This document shows positions 35,701 through 44,754 of a stretch of 64,000 nt of DNA, piece after piece. The position numbers and the translations under genes were made by a program. Positions within the stretch are counted from its first letter, which is position 1. Every line of letters begins with the position of its first letter. The stretch covers positions 1,199,845-1,263,844 of the forward strand of contig NZ_KE383842.1 of assembly GCF_000422465.1 (NCBI RefSeq). Reading direction: 5' to 3'. This DNA is from Paenibacillus harenae DSM 16969 (GTDB lineage: Bacteria; Bacillota; Bacilli; Paenibacillales; Paenibacillaceae). The notes under the pieces were generated by a model. That model did not search any database. It had not been told where the DNA came from and saw nothing but the letters and a program-made list of their open reading frames with translations.

Positions 35701-35768
35701 TTCCGGCTAATATACGATTCGTAACTTTTATCTGATTATAGCGAGATTTTGATGGAATGAAATGAATG

Positions 35769-35953
35769 AAAGGGATTTCCTCCCGTTATATGACATGGAA
35801 TCTGGTTTATGAAGATTCTAAAGGGAATTTCTCCCTCTAATTCGGCCATTTCTTGGAGAATCAGTCAAAACTGGTCGAAATATCGGAAGGGTTTCCTGCT
35901 AGATAGTGAATAAGCGTTCAAAGCGAAAAAATAGCGGGAGGCTTTCCACTACT
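35769..35953. repeat. Four degenerate GGGATTTCC-type units
   Basis: AAAGGGATTTCCTCCC, AAAGGGAATTTCTCCC, GGAAGGGTTTCCTGC and GCGGGAGGCTTTCCAC occur at 35769, 35819, 35885 and 35933, spaced 48-66 bases. They fill most of the 407-base gap 35677-36083, in which no gene is seen. They resemble decayed short interspersed repeats. Confidence 0.4.
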
Positions 35954-36083
35954 AAAGTTAAACAATTGATTCACATCGTTGTTATCGCTGCTCTCTTCTC
36001 TCCCGTTTGCGATTCTTTCGTTCAACTTATATAGCCTACTCGAAATCTCTTTTAAAACGGTCAAAATGTTGCTTCCACCCCCA

Positions 36084-36491
36084 TTATGGACGGTTCGAAT
36101 ACTCCTTTAGTAATTCTTCTATCACAATCCCGTTTATTTTGAGACCCGTAATATTGCAATCCGTTATTTCGACATCCGTTAAGTTGCAATCGGTAATCGT
36201 GCTCCCGCTAAGCATGCAATTCTCAAAGCGCAAAGGCCGCTGCGTCTTCCCCGGCTCGTAATTCGGATGATCTTCCGGAGGGAGTCCGATATTGTGGATG
36301 TAAGCCCCGCCGAGCTGCGCTCCGTCGATCTCCAGATCGCTCATGTTCGCATCGGTAATTTTCGTGCCGGAGAGATTAATATTTTCCATGTAAAGACGGC
36401 TGGCATCCACGTTAACAAAGGTAGAATCTGTGACGCACGCATTGTTTACCCCTAGCTGCTTCATCGTATTCGTAACTTCTACTCGCTCCAT
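36084..36491 (-). CDS. Pentapeptide-repeat-like beta-helix protein
   Basis: A 135-residue protein made of A(D/N)LxN-like pentapeptides, e.g. ENINLSGTKITDANMSDLEI and CNLTDVEITDCNITGLKI, predicting a right-handed beta-helix of about five coils. Members can mimic DNA or protect gyrase, but most have no known role. GGAGGGG lies eight bases before the ATG at 36491; an earlier ATG has none. Confidence 0.75.
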   Translation of the reverse strand: MERVEVTNTMKQLGVNNACVTDSTFVNVDASRLYMENINLSGTKITDANMSDLEIDGAQLGGAYIHNIGLPPEDHPNYEPGKTQRPLRFENCMLSGSTITDCNLTDVEITDCNITGLKINGIVIEELLKEYSNRP

Positions 36492-36583
36492 AACAAAACC
36501 CCTCCAATTATTGGATATCACATCTGAATTCATGATACCTCATATTGGAGGGGTTTTCTATTGAATTCTAATCAATCGCTCAG

Positions 36584-37360
36584 TTACATTCCTAGAATAT
36601 GATAGCCTGCATCGACATGCAGCACCTCGCCGGTTATCCCTCTGGACAGGCTGCTCATTAAGAACATCGTCGCGTCGCCTACTTCATCCTGGTCAATGTT
36701 GCGCCGCAGCGGAGCTTTCTCTTCAATCGTAGACATAATGTCATTGAACCCGGATACGCCCTTGGCCGCCAAGGTGCGGATCGGCCCGGCGGACACGGCA
36801 TTTACCCGTATGCCGTATTTGCCCAAATCCTCGGCTAAATACATGACGCTGGCTTCCAGCGCGGCCTTTGCAACGCCCATGACATTGTAATTTTTGACGA
36901 CGCGTTCCGCGCCGATATAGGATTGGGTTACGATGCTGCCGCCTTCCGTCATGAGCCGCTTCGCTTCACGCGCAACCGCAACAAGCGAATAAGAGCTGGA
37001 GCTTTGCGCCAGCATATACCCTTCTCTCGACGTATCCACGTATTCGCCCTGCAGTTCATCCTTCTCCGCGAAGGCGACCGAGTGAACGACACCGTGAATT
37101 ACGCCGGAAACCCGCCCAATTTCTTGGAAAGCCGCAGCTACGCTGTAATCATCAAGCACATCGCAGGAGACGGTCTGCAGCGCTTCTATCTGATGCTGCT
37201 CCAGAAGCTTCTTCAGCTTCTCAAGCGATCTTTCTTTCCTGTAGGTGAAAATCAGCTTTGCTCCTTGTTGATGAAGCGACTTCGCCACTCCCCATGCAAT
37301 GCTGCGGTCATTGGCTACGCCCATGACGACAATGACCTTGTTGTTCATTAAGTTTGACAT
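36584..37360 (-). CDS. fabI: Enoyl-ACP reductase FabI
   Basis: A 258-residue NADH-dependent enoyl-ACP reductase completing each fatty-acid elongation cycle. It has the glycine-rich start VVMGVANDRSIAWGVAKSL, CDV and the catalytic Tyr/Lys pair in YNVMGVAKAALEASV, preceded by SQSY-type TQSYIGAERV. AGPIRTLAAKGVSGF is the substrate loop typical of FabI, the target of triclosan. AGGAGG precedes the start. The gene is single; no other fab gene is adjacent. Confidence 0.94.
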   Translation of the reverse strand: MSNLMNNKVIVVMGVANDRSIAWGVAKSLHQQGAKLIFTYRKERSLEKLKKLLEQHQIEALQTVSCDVLDDYSVAAAFQEIGRVSGVIHGVVHSVAFAEKDELQGEYVDTSREGYMLAQSSSSYSLVAVAREAKRLMTEGGSIVTQSYIGAERVVKNYNVMGVAKAALEASVMYLAEDLGKYGIRVNAVSAGPIRTLAAKGVSGFNDIMSTIEEKAPLRRNIDQDEVGDATMFLMSSLSRGITGEVLHVDAGYHILGM

Positions 37361-37390
37361 TCCGTTCCTCCTGATTGTTCAATCCGACTG

Positions 37391-37981
37391 TTATAATCGG
37401 ATATGTCTGATCTGCGTCAAGACGCGGTCATACGCTTGCTTGACCACGCCGCGGCGATCCGGAAATAGCTCGATGTTGGCAGAGGCAGCGATCCGCTCTA
37501 CGTTTTCTTTGATGGACGAATGGTCCGTATCGATATGCTGCTGAAAGATGTCATCGGCCAATCCGGCTGCGCACCTGGAAATTTGCTGCTCTGCCCATGA
37601 ATTGTTTCTTTCGCCGCGGCCCCGAAGCCGCTTCCTTATAACATCCTCCGAGGCGCATAAGGCAAAGTGATGGACGACGACTCCGTTATCCCTAAGCCGT
37701 CCGACCATTTCTTGAAAATAGGCCGGATCCACAACCGTCATCGGTGCAATAAGGAGTCCGTCATAGTTCTCGTCCAGATATTTCAGCATCGCGTAATTCG
37801 TTTCGCGCCACATCGGATAATGCTGGAAATCGTCCTTGCGGATGCCCTTCGGCATGTTTTTCTGCATATAATATCCGGCATTCTCCGGATCGAAGACGTA
37901 GGAGTTGACGGTTCGCCTATGCAATTCAAAGGCTGTTTGCGTCTTTCCCGCTCCGAATGCGCCGTTAATCCATACGATCAT
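37391..37981 (-). CDS. tmrB: TmrB-like P-loop protein
   Basis: A 196-residue P-loop NTPase close to Bacillus TmrB, which confers tunicamycin resistance. It begins MIVWINGAFGAGKTQTAFEL (Walker A, residues 6-13), then YVFDPENAGYYM, KDDFQHYPMWRE, LIAPMTVVDPAYFQEM and HIDTDHSSIKENVERIA. The ATG at 37981 has GGGAG ten bases upstream and fits the known N-terminus; an ATG three codons earlier is too close to the site. Nucleotide binding is clear; the drug specificity is inferred from similarity. Confidence 0.87.
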   Translation of the reverse strand: MIVWINGAFGAGKTQTAFELHRRTVNSYVFDPENAGYYMQKNMPKGIRKDDFQHYPMWRETNYAMLKYLDENYDGLLIAPMTVVDPAYFQEMVGRLRDNGVVVHHFALCASEDVIRKRLRGRGERNNSWAEQQISRCAAGLADDIFQQHIDTDHSSIKENVERIAASANIELFPDRRGVVKQAYDRVLTQIRHIRL

Positions 37982-38056
37982 GCGCAGCATCTCTCCCGTT
38001 TCTTCCGATCCTACCTATACTAAATGAAAACCTGACAAAAGTTCAACCGCTTCGGT

Positions 38057-39055
38057 TCATTCCGGCAGTTGTCTGACGAAATGGATGTAATCCGTATTCG
38101 CCGGCACGCCTCCGCCGCTTCTGATCAAGAGTGCAATCTGAGCGCGATGATAGCTGCCGTGCATGGAAACATGCGTCAAAATATCGCTGACGGATGTCCG
38201 AAATTCGGTCCCCTTTCCGTTCCGGTAAACGATCCGCTTGCCCGGATCCGACTGCGGGATCGATTCGAATAAAGCATCGAACCCTCGCTTATTTTCCGAG
38301 AAGAGATTCTCGCAGTCTTCGATGCTGTAATCCGGCCAAAGCGCGGCCCCCGAAGCATCTGTCCCATTTATCCTGGCCAACCAAATCTTCTCCGCTGACG
38401 CGATATGACCTAATAACGCCAATGGCTGATCTATGCTTCCCTCAAAATCCCGCAAGGCACGAATCGTCTCATTGTTCGCCCAGTAGACATGGTCAAAGCA
38501 TCTGGCCAGCTGGCCGATGAGCGTTACCGGTTCCTCCAAAACGTTATCTTCCGAAGCAGGCTCCGGATTTCGAGTCAATTGTTCCGTATTTGCTTGGGCC
38601 AGTGCCTTTCCGAAGCAGAGACTTGTCTCGCTGTCCGCGTATTCGCCGAAACGATCGATTAACCGATAGCCGTTTTTCTTATAGAAGCCGACTGCCTCCC
38701 GCAGGGCTTCCCCGGTTTCCAGCTTCACGCACCGATACCCCAATGCCGCAGCCCTTGCTTCCAGCGTGGTCAGGAGCGCTCCGGCAATTCCTTTATTCCG
38801 GTAAGACTCATCCACGAAAAAACGCTTCAGCTCAACGGAACCTTGATCCAGAGGACGAATGGCGCCGCAGCCGACGGGCAGCCCTTCCCAATACGCTACC
38901 ATAAAGACGACGTCACCCAGCTTGGGATCTGCAAAATCCAGGCCAAAAATATCTTCCGGCGGGTAGAGCGTTAATAAATATTGATCCAGCTTCGCGATCA
39001 GCCGGTGCAAATGTTCATTCTGAGGCGTAACTTGTACAACGTTTATACGATCCAT
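38057..39055 (-). CDS. GNAT-DinB fusion protein
   Basis: 332 residues joining two domains usually encoded apart. Residues ~1-155 form a GNAT acetyltransferase (RFFVDESYRNKGIAGALL, GEALREAVGFYKKNGYRL). A linker of about 25 residues rich in Glu, Asn and Pro follows. Residues ~185-332 form a DinB-like four-helix bundle with putative metal His in LLGHIASAEKIWLARIN and HVSMHGSYHRAQIALLIR. The start is taken at 39055, with AAGGAG 12 bases upstream. DinB-like proteins include thiol transferases, so a modification-detoxification pair is possible but unproven. Confidence 0.82.
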   Translation of the reverse strand: MDRINVVQVTPQNEHLHRLIAKLDQYLLTLYPPEDIFGLDFADPKLGDVVFMVAYWEGLPVGCGAIRPLDQGSVELKRFFVDESYRNKGIAGALLTTLEARAAALGYRCVKLETGEALREAVGFYKKNGYRLIDRFGEYADSETSLCFGKALAQANTEQLTRNPEPASEDNVLEEPVTLIGQLARCFDHVYWANNETIRALRDFEGSIDQPLALLGHIASAEKIWLARINGTDASGAALWPDYSIEDCENLFSENKRGFDALFESIPQSDPGKRIVYRNGKGTEFRTSVSDILTHVSMHGSYHRAQIALLIRSGGGVPANTDYIHFVRQLPE

Positions 39056-39093
39056 TATATTAACGAACTCCTTCTGCTTCATCGCTTATGTCT

Positions 39094-39633
39094 TTAAACC
39101 AGGTTATCCAAATAATCGATGATTACGTCTATATCTTTCTTTGCGCGGTTGTTCAATGATTTTTTGTCCTTCAAGCCGAAGAGATGGAGCTCATGACCGG
39201 GATCCGCGACCAGCGGCCCCGCGATAATGTCCTCGAGCAATCGGATCGTCAGCTTGAACGCTCTAAAGATCAATTCCTTTGAATACGGATTCGGAATGGA
39301 TATGATCAGCTCAATCGTGATTTCGGCATACATGAGCTTCACGATACTGTCCGCCGACATGAGATGCCTGGAAGCGAAGGCGACCATATTTTCGAGCAGC
39401 CGGCTGTCTTGACTGTTTCTCGCGAGAGCTTGAAGCCGCAGCATCGCGTCCCAGTTCGTAATGGACAGTTCCCGGCTGAACCGGTTCAGCATCTCCTGCA
39501 GCCATTCCGTTTCGGTCTCCTTGGGCAGCTCATAGGCCCGGTATTCCTCCAGCTTGCCCTCCCGGTGCATTTGAATAAAATTGCCGTAATAGGCTGTGAA
39601 CAGCTCTTTCGCTTTAAGCAGTGAATCGTTCAT
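39094..39633 (-). CDS. Uncharacterised helical protein
   Basis: A 179-residue soluble protein that I do not recognise. It is mainly alpha-helical and acidic in the first half, with EWLQEMLNRFSRELSITNWD, and ends in a Lys/Asp-rich helix. No transmembrane segment or known motif is visible. It lies between the GNAT-DinB gene (12 bases after) and the ADP-ribosylglycohydrolase gene (47 bases before), all in one direction, so cotranscription is likely. Confidence 0.6.
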   Translation of the reverse strand: MNDSLLKAKELFTAYYGNFIQMHREGKLEEYRAYELPKETETEWLQEMLNRFSRELSITNWDAMLRLQALARNSQDSRLLENMVAFASRHLMSADSIVKLMYAEITIELIISIPNPYSKELIFRAFKLTIRLLEDIIAGPLVADPGHELHLFGLKDKKSLNNRAKKDIDVIIDYLDNLV

Positions 39634-39679
39634 TTCGTGTCGCCTCTCGCTTCAAGTTGGTGGACGGGGTTATATCGGC

Positions 39680-40621
39680 TTAACCAGCCGCAGCTTCAAA
39701 CCGGTCACACAAGTCATAGATATCTTTCAATCTCGCAAGCTTGCTTGTCCATTCCGCCGGAATCGCGTCCGCACCGTAATAAATGCCGGCTAGGCCGCCG
39801 GTAACGGCGCCTGTCGTATCGGTGTCTTCTCCCAAATTGACGGCGCGCAGGACGGCCTCGCTATAGCTGCCTGTCGTCAGCAAGCTCCAGATACTGGCTT
39901 CAAGCGTATGGACGACATAGCCTGTCGACTCGATTTCCTGCATCTGAAGCGACGTCAGGTTTCCCATAAGAATCCGGTCGAATCGGCTTATAATCGTATG
40001 ATCCGTTGCAGTGTGCGCATCTAGCATGGTCTTTCTCATTAGCGCTACGCTTTCCTCTATACCTGCTCCGCGAAGCAAATGAATCGCCATCTCTACGTAA
40101 ATGACGCATGCGATAATCGACACTTGATGCCGGTGCGTAAGAGAGGACACCTGCGCGATAATCGCCGCCCGGTCTTCGAAGGTTTCTTCCTTCAGCAAAT
40201 ACGCCAAAGGCAGTATCCGCATGAGCGAGCCGTTTCCGTTGCTGTATTCATCCGTGCCGCCCGCAAAGTCCGGCCGAATGCAGTGATCCTTAAAGCGGGC
40301 AATGGCTTCGGCAGTGGCGATCCCGGCATCAAAAACGTCACCGTGTGGCGTCCAGTATCCTTTACTGTACCATTTCGTGAATCTATCCGCCAAGTCTACC
40401 AGGTCGATTTGCGGGTATTGGACCGCGCTTTCCATGAAGCAAAACAACAGAGAGCTGTCATCCGACCATGTGCCCGGAGGCTGTGCGTGCGTTCCGAAGC
40501 CGATCATGTCCGTCAACGGTTCCTTCATCAGCGTACTCCGCGATTTAAACTCAATAGGCACGCCTAAAGCATCGCCCACGCAAAAACCTAAAATACCGCC
40601 AAGCACCTTGCTATCTTTCAT
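39680..40621 (-). CDS. ADP-ribosylglycohydrolase family protein
   Basis: A 313-residue Mg2+-dependent hydrolase of the DraG/ARH fold that removes ADP-ribose from proteins or metabolites. The three metal motifs are GTWSDDSSLLFC (~50-61), GNGSLMRILPLAY (~128-140) and GEDTDTTGAVTGGLAGIYYG (~267-286). It begins GGILGFCVGDALGVP as expected. A weak unit with the two genes after it. The natural target is unknown. Confidence 0.9.
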   Translation of the reverse strand: MKDSKVLGGILGFCVGDALGVPIEFKSRSTLMKEPLTDMIGFGTHAQPPGTWSDDSSLLFCFMESAVQYPQIDLVDLADRFTKWYSKGYWTPHGDVFDAGIATAEAIARFKDHCIRPDFAGGTDEYSNGNGSLMRILPLAYLLKEETFEDRAAIIAQVSSLTHRHQVSIIACVIYVEMAIHLLRGAGIEESVALMRKTMLDAHTATDHTIISRFDRILMGNLTSLQMQEIESTGYVVHTLEASIWSLLTTGSYSEAVLRAVNLGEDTDTTGAVTGGLAGIYYGADAIPAEWTSKLARLKDIYDLCDRFEAAAG

Positions 40622-40829
40622 CCGATCATCCTCCTATCGTCAAAAAGTATGATATGAGTTGGGTTCCATTTAGTATACCAAGCCCCGTTTCATTTGGAAA
40701 CAGTAGACAATCCACGTACACTGCTGGTTAAATAAAAGAGGACCCTGCTGTCTTTGTTAAGACGCCGAGTCTCTCTTATGTGCAGAAATGGTCGCCGGTT
40801 CAACGGCATATTCCTGTTCCGATTCCCGT

Positions 40830-41903
40830 TCACGAGTCCTTCTGCCCAACGCCCAGTTCAGCAAGCTCTTGCTCGACGCTTTGTATTAACAGCCTTTTTT
40901 CCTCTTCTTCCAAAAATGCCGCCTTCACCCCGTTCCTGATGATTTGTGCGATTTCGTCCGGCGTGAACCCGAGCTGCTCGGCTAACAGCTCGTATTCCTT
41001 CGTGAGTGTCGTTCCCGATACGGTCATGTTATCCGTATTGACGGTTACGATAATGCCCTCCTCCATATAACGGCGGATCGGATAAGCCTCCCAACCCGCA
41101 ACGGCCTTGGTTTGAATATTGCTTAACGGGCACATTTCAAGCGGAATCCGCCTCTCCTTCACCAGCCGGATCACGGCAGGATCTTCCAGCATCCTGACGC
41201 CATGGCCGATCCGCAGCGCGCCCAAGCCCTTAATCGCCTCAAGCACGTTGTCGGCGCCGGCCGCTTCGCCCGCATGAATCGTGATGTTGAGGCCAAGCTG
41301 CCTCGCTTCCGCGAACAAGCCGCGGAATAGCCCCGGCGGGAACGAGGCCTCGTCTCCAGCCAAATCCACAGCCACGACCCCCCTCCCCCTGAAGCCGGCG
41401 GCTTCTCTGATGACCGCTCGATTCATCTCGTCGGAATGGCTTCGCATACAAATGACAATCGCTCTTGCAATCGTTCCGAACGTGCTTTCTCCGCGCTTGA
41501 GTCCGTCAATGACATGCTGTATGACCTCGCGGACCGATAAACCCTTCTGCAGGTGAAGCTGCGGCGCGAAGCGGACCTCGATGTATTTGACCCGTTGGCC
41601 TGCAGCCTGCTCGATAAGCTCATACGCAACCCGCTCCAATGCCCGCGCCGTCTGCAAATAGGGCAATACGAAGCTGAATGTGCTTAAATACTGCTTTAAA
41701 TCCGCACAGTGCTCATCCGCCCTCATACAGGAGAGAAGCTCTTCGTCGGATTCGATCGGCAGAGGCTCGTTCTGCTCTATTGCAAGCTCCTTCACCGTCT
41801 CCGGCTTCAAGCTTCCGTCCAAATGCACATGCAGCTCGACCTTCGGCAGCTTCGACAGCAACGACTTTCCTTCTTCCGATGAGCGTCCGACGGACAAAAC
41901 CAT
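40830..41903 (-). CDS. add: Adenosine deaminase
   Basis: A 357-residue zinc enzyme deaminating adenosine to inosine. Zinc and catalytic residues are in LPKVELHVHLDGSLKPET (~20), TIHAGEAAG (~205), IGHGVRM, and MCPLSNIQTKAV with VNTDNMTVSGT (~285). AAGGAGGAAGG precedes the ATG at 41903; the longer frame to 42029 runs through the HIU hydrolase gene. It is the last gene of the purine operon, 22 bases after HIU hydrolase, and would supply inosine/hypoxanthine for oxidation. Confidence 0.92.
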   Translation of the reverse strand: MVLSVGRSSEEGKSLLSKLPKVELHVHLDGSLKPETVKELAIEQNEPLPIESDEELLSCMRADEHCADLKQYLSTFSFVLPYLQTARALERVAYELIEQAAGQRVKYIEVRFAPQLHLQKGLSVREVIQHVIDGLKRGESTFGTIARAIVICMRSHSDEMNRAVIREAAGFRGRGVVAVDLAGDEASFPPGLFRGLFAEARQLGLNITIHAGEAAGADNVLEAIKGLGALRIGHGVRMLEDPAVIRLVKERRIPLEMCPLSNIQTKAVAGWEAYPIRRYMEEGIIVTVNTDNMTVSGTTLTKEYELLAEQLGFTPDEIAQIIRNGVKAAFLEEEEKRLLIQSVEQELAELGVGQKDS

Positions 41904-41925
41904 AAGACCTTCCTCCTTCATTGTG

Positions 41926-42300
41926 TTAAGTTCCTCTGTAAGTGCTGTAACCGCCGGGGGCGACCAACAGCGGAACATGATAATGAGATTGCGAATCCCG
42001 GATACGGAAGCGTATCGGAATTTCCTCAAACAAGCAGTCCGTTAGATCCGGGAGATTCTTGCCGCTCCGGAAATAGTCGCCGGTGGCGAACACGAGCTCA
42101 TATATTCCCGGCTGAACGGCTTCCCCCTCCAGAAGCGGTCGATCCACGCGGCCGTCACCGTTTGTCTTGAATATACCCAACTTTACGGGCTTCGTCTGAG
42201 GGGAGGCTAACTCACCAAAATACCAAAGCGCGATCGTTATCCCGACAGCGGGTCCGCCTGCCGTCAAGTCAAGCACATGCGTCGTGACGCGCCCGTTCAT
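41926..42300 (-). CDS. pucM: 5-Hydroxyisourate hydrolase
   Basis: A 124-residue transthyretin-like enzyme opening 5-hydroxyisourate to OHCU. It starts GRVTTHVLDLTAGGPA, with the His, and ends YSTYRGT, matching the YRGS C-terminal signature. The middle shows RIRDSQSHYHVPLLVAPG, containing the second active-site His. It overlaps the uricase stop as ATGA, so it is translationally coupled. Confidence 0.93.
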   Translation of the reverse strand: MNGRVTTHVLDLTAGGPAVGITIALWYFGELASPQTKPVKLGIFKTNGDGRVDRPLLEGEAVQPGIYELVFATGDYFRSGKNLPDLTDCLFEEIPIRFRIRDSQSHYHVPLLVAPGGYSTYRGT

Positions 42301-43262
42301 TGCGGCTCATTCCCTTCGTCCAGATCCTCTCTCGTCATCGTAAAGCCTTGAAAGCCATAGGGCGGGCGGGGCTCCGTGAATACGCCGGCGGATGACGAAT
42401 CGGCAGGCTCCACGACGGTTTCCCATGTCCGGTTATTGGATTCGAAACGAACCTCCGACAGCTGAGAGAAGCTGGCTAGTATGCGTGTGCCTATCCGATA
42501 AATTAAGTATTGGATGGATGGCGTATTCTCGGAGTGGAATACGGTTTGCACAAGAGCATGAATCTGTTCGGACGGAACATAGTTTCCGCGTTCTCCGTCA
42601 TTCGCATCCGCCTCTTCCGCGTACGTCCAGAAAATATCCAGAAATATAAATAAAGGACGGTCATAGCTTTCCGGCAGTGTCGTATACTCGTCGCGGACGA
42701 AGCCGTAGAAGGAGCTCCCGCTTACCTTGATGAGCTGGATATGGGATAAGGCGCTCTCTTGTTTCACAAGCTGAATGCCATCAACCGTGCGCTGGTAGTG
42801 CAAATAGGAGCTTGAATGCTCATCGTGCGATCGCCGGAAGACCAGCCGGCTATCGCTCCAGCCTTCACCGTCCGCAACCGTAACGGAGTTAAACGGCAAC
42901 CGGTCGGCGCTGATTTCCAGCGAGTCGATATGCGGATACCGCTCGAGGAATCTTTTGCCCAGGAAAGTGAGAAGCCCTTCCGTCGTGCTTCCATCATAAC
43001 TGGCGGTTTGCCTCAAAATAAAGTTTTTCATTGAATCGGTCGCAACCACCTGCTTGTTATCGCCTTCCGTGAATGAGGCGAGCAGCGACTCGCCGCCCAC
43101 GGAAAATGTAATATTATGCGCGAATATGACATTCGTATCGCCTGTATAAGGAGACTCGGGGATCGGCTTCACCGTTAACGGAGCCGCATACGTCCGATAG
43201 CTGAGCACGTCGCCTTTCCCGTAATACAAAGTCCGTCCGCTGCGTAATTTGAGCATCGTCAC
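42297..43262 (-). CDS. pucL: Cofactor-free uricase (urate oxidase)
   Basis: A 321-residue urate oxidase converting urate to 5-hydroxyisourate with O2. Two T-fold halves are visible: the first with YGKGDVLSYRTYA and ATDSMKNFILRQTASYDG (catalytic Lys/Thr region), the second around TVDGIQLVKQESALSHIQLIKVSGSSF split by YGFVRDEYTTLPE (Phe/Arg substrate loop). In B. subtilis PucL this enzyme is fused behind an OHCU decarboxylase. Here the two are separate neighbouring genes, 11 bases apart. Confidence 0.93.
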   Translation of the reverse strand: MTMLKLRSGRTLYYGKGDVLSYRTYAAPLTVKPIPESPYTGDTNVIFAHNITFSVGGESLLASFTEGDNKQVVATDSMKNFILRQTASYDGSTTEGLLTFLGKRFLERYPHIDSLEISADRLPFNSVTVADGEGWSDSRLVFRRSHDEHSSSYLHYQRTVDGIQLVKQESALSHIQLIKVSGSSFYGFVRDEYTTLPESYDRPLFIFLDIFWTYAEEADANDGERGNYVPSEQIHALVQTVFHSENTPSIQYLIYRIGTRILASFSQLSEVRFESNNRTWETVVEPADSSSAGVFTEPRPPYGFQGFTMTREDLDEGNEPQ

Positions 43263-43273
43263 TCATCCTCTCT

Positions 43274-43774
43274 TTAGTCCGTCATAAGCTCGCTTAAGCG
43301 AAAGAAGGAGATTTTCCCGATTTCGAGCAGCGCTTGCGCCGCTTCCTCGCCGACCGTATGCCGCATCCTCGCTTCCATCGCCGCCAGGATTTCCGACTTG
43401 GTCTTCCCTCTCACCGCCAAAATAAACGGGAATCCGAATTTCCCGACATAGGTCCGATTCATTCCGGCAAGCCGGTCACATTCCTCGGGGGACAGCTGAT
43501 GCAGCCCCGCCCCCTGCTGCTCCGCCGCCGAATATTCGGCAACGGCAAGCCGCGTGCCTAGATCCGGGTGAGCGCGGAACAAATCCACAATCGTCTCCGT
43601 CCGGGATTCCCGAACGACATTCATCATCGCCGCATGCAGCTCCACCGCAGAGGCAAACGGCCGCGACTCCCACGCTGCCGCGGCGATCCAGGGCGAATGC
43701 TCGAAGATCGCGCCGAGCCGGTCCACGAACTGCTCTCTGTTCATTCCGTTTATTTGCCCGATCGTTATTTTCAT
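43274..43774 (-). CDS. uraD: OHCU decarboxylase
   Basis: A 166-residue enzyme producing S-allantoin from OHCU. Family motifs are EHSPWIAAAAWESRPF (~27-42, Glu/Trp region), FRAHPDLG (~86, catalytic His), ECDRLAGMNRTYVGKFGFPFI and ARMRHTVGEEAAQALLEIGKI. The ATG overlaps the true stop of the upstream deaminase frame (ATGA at 43771-43774), showing operon coupling. It is the free-standing counterpart of the N-terminal half of Bacillus PucL. Confidence 0.92.
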   Translation of the reverse strand: MKITIGQINGMNREQFVDRLGAIFEHSPWIAAAAWESRPFASAVELHAAMMNVVRESRTETIVDLFRAHPDLGTRLAVAEYSAAEQQGAGLHQLSPEECDRLAGMNRTYVGKFGFPFILAVRGKTKSEILAAMEARMRHTVGEEAAQALLEIGKISFFRLSELMTD

Positions 43775-44254
43775 TTCCAGTACCCCTCATGAACCGCAAC
43801 CGTCTCCGCTTCAACCTCCGGAAACGGCCCGATTACTTGAATAGACTTGCGCCCTTGCGCGAACACGGTGCGGCAGGGCAGGTCCAGCGTAGGATTGGTC
43901 GTCGTCGCCGGTCAATTCCGCCAGCCGCTTCTCCGATATGCCGTACACGACCGTGCCGACGTTTCCCCAATAAATCGAACCGGCGCACATCGCGCAGGGC
44001 TCCGCCGTCGTATATAGAACCGACCGCCACAGTTGTTCCTTCGTGTAACTCTTCGAGGCTTTCTCCATTAACGTGCGCTCGGCATGACCGGTGCAGTTGG
44101 ATTCCGTAATCTCGATATTGCCTTGCTCGAGCACGATCTCCCCTTCCGCGTCGGCCAGAATCGCGCCGAATGGCGTATTACCTGACAGTCTCGCCATCCT
44201 GGATACTTCAATACAGCGTTTCAAATAGGAGATATGCGCCGCTCTCTCGCTCAT
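43771..44254 (-). pseudogene. CDA-family purine/nucleoside deaminase, 3' frameshift
   Basis: A zinc deaminase of the CDA/guanine deaminase type. The zinc motifs are complete: TGHAERTLME (~57) and YTTAEPCAMCAGSIYW (~82-97). Its open frame ends at 43811 after 147 residues, but from about 43886 another frame continues with LDLPCRTVFAQGRKSI and on to VAVHEGYWK and stops at 43771, overlapping the uraD start as ATGA. One extra base or two lost bases near GACCAATCC (about 43885-43893) explain the switch. Both ATGA overlaps fit the operon, so the gene was recently intact or the break is a sequence error. Confidence 0.8.
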
Positions 44255-44754
44255 GTTGCCAACCGCCTCTCTTCAATGGCCCGCTTTACGGACCGCCAGA
44301 TGCCGCCGTACCCGGTGCACCTGCATATATTTCCGGATAACGCCTCCGCGATCTCATCCTCCGACGGATCCGGATGCTCATCCAGCAAAGCTTTAACCGC
44401 AATAACCATTCCCGGCGTGCAGTAGCCGCATTGAAAGCCACCCTCTTCAAGGAAAGCCTGTTGAATAGGATCAAGACCGCCGGCAGACACGCCTTCGATT
44501 GTCGTGATTTGTTTCCCGCTGCATTGATAAGCCATCGTTAAACAGGAGTTAACCGCCTTGCCGTCGACCAAAACCATGCAAGCCCCGCAGCGTCCGATCT
44601 CACAGGAGATTTTCGTACCCGTGAGCGCGAGATCATCCCTAAGAATCGTCAGCAGTCGGGTCGAAGGAGCGGCTGTAATTGTTCGATCAGTCCCGTTTAC
44701 CGTGATCCGCAGCTCATCGTTCGATTGAATCCCGGAGGAAGGATGTTCGCTCAT
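44251..44754 (-). CDS. pucE: Xanthine dehydrogenase 2Fe-2S subunit
   Basis: A 167-residue small subunit that passes electrons between molybdopterin and FAD. The plant-type cluster ligands are CEIGRCGACMVLVDG with a further Cys (~50-74), and the second cluster ligands are FQCGYCTPGMV and GNICRCTGYGGIW (~108-150). It overlaps PucD and the deaminase gene by ATGA on both sides. Confidence 0.94.
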   Translation of the reverse strand: MSEHPSSGIQSNDELRITVNGTDRTITAAPSTRLLTILRDDLALTGTKISCEIGRCGACMVLVDGKAVNSCLTMAYQCSGKQITTIEGVSAGGLDPIQQAFLEEGGFQCGYCTPGMVIAVKALLDEHPDPSEDEIAEALSGNICRCTGYGGIWRSVKRAIEERRLAT

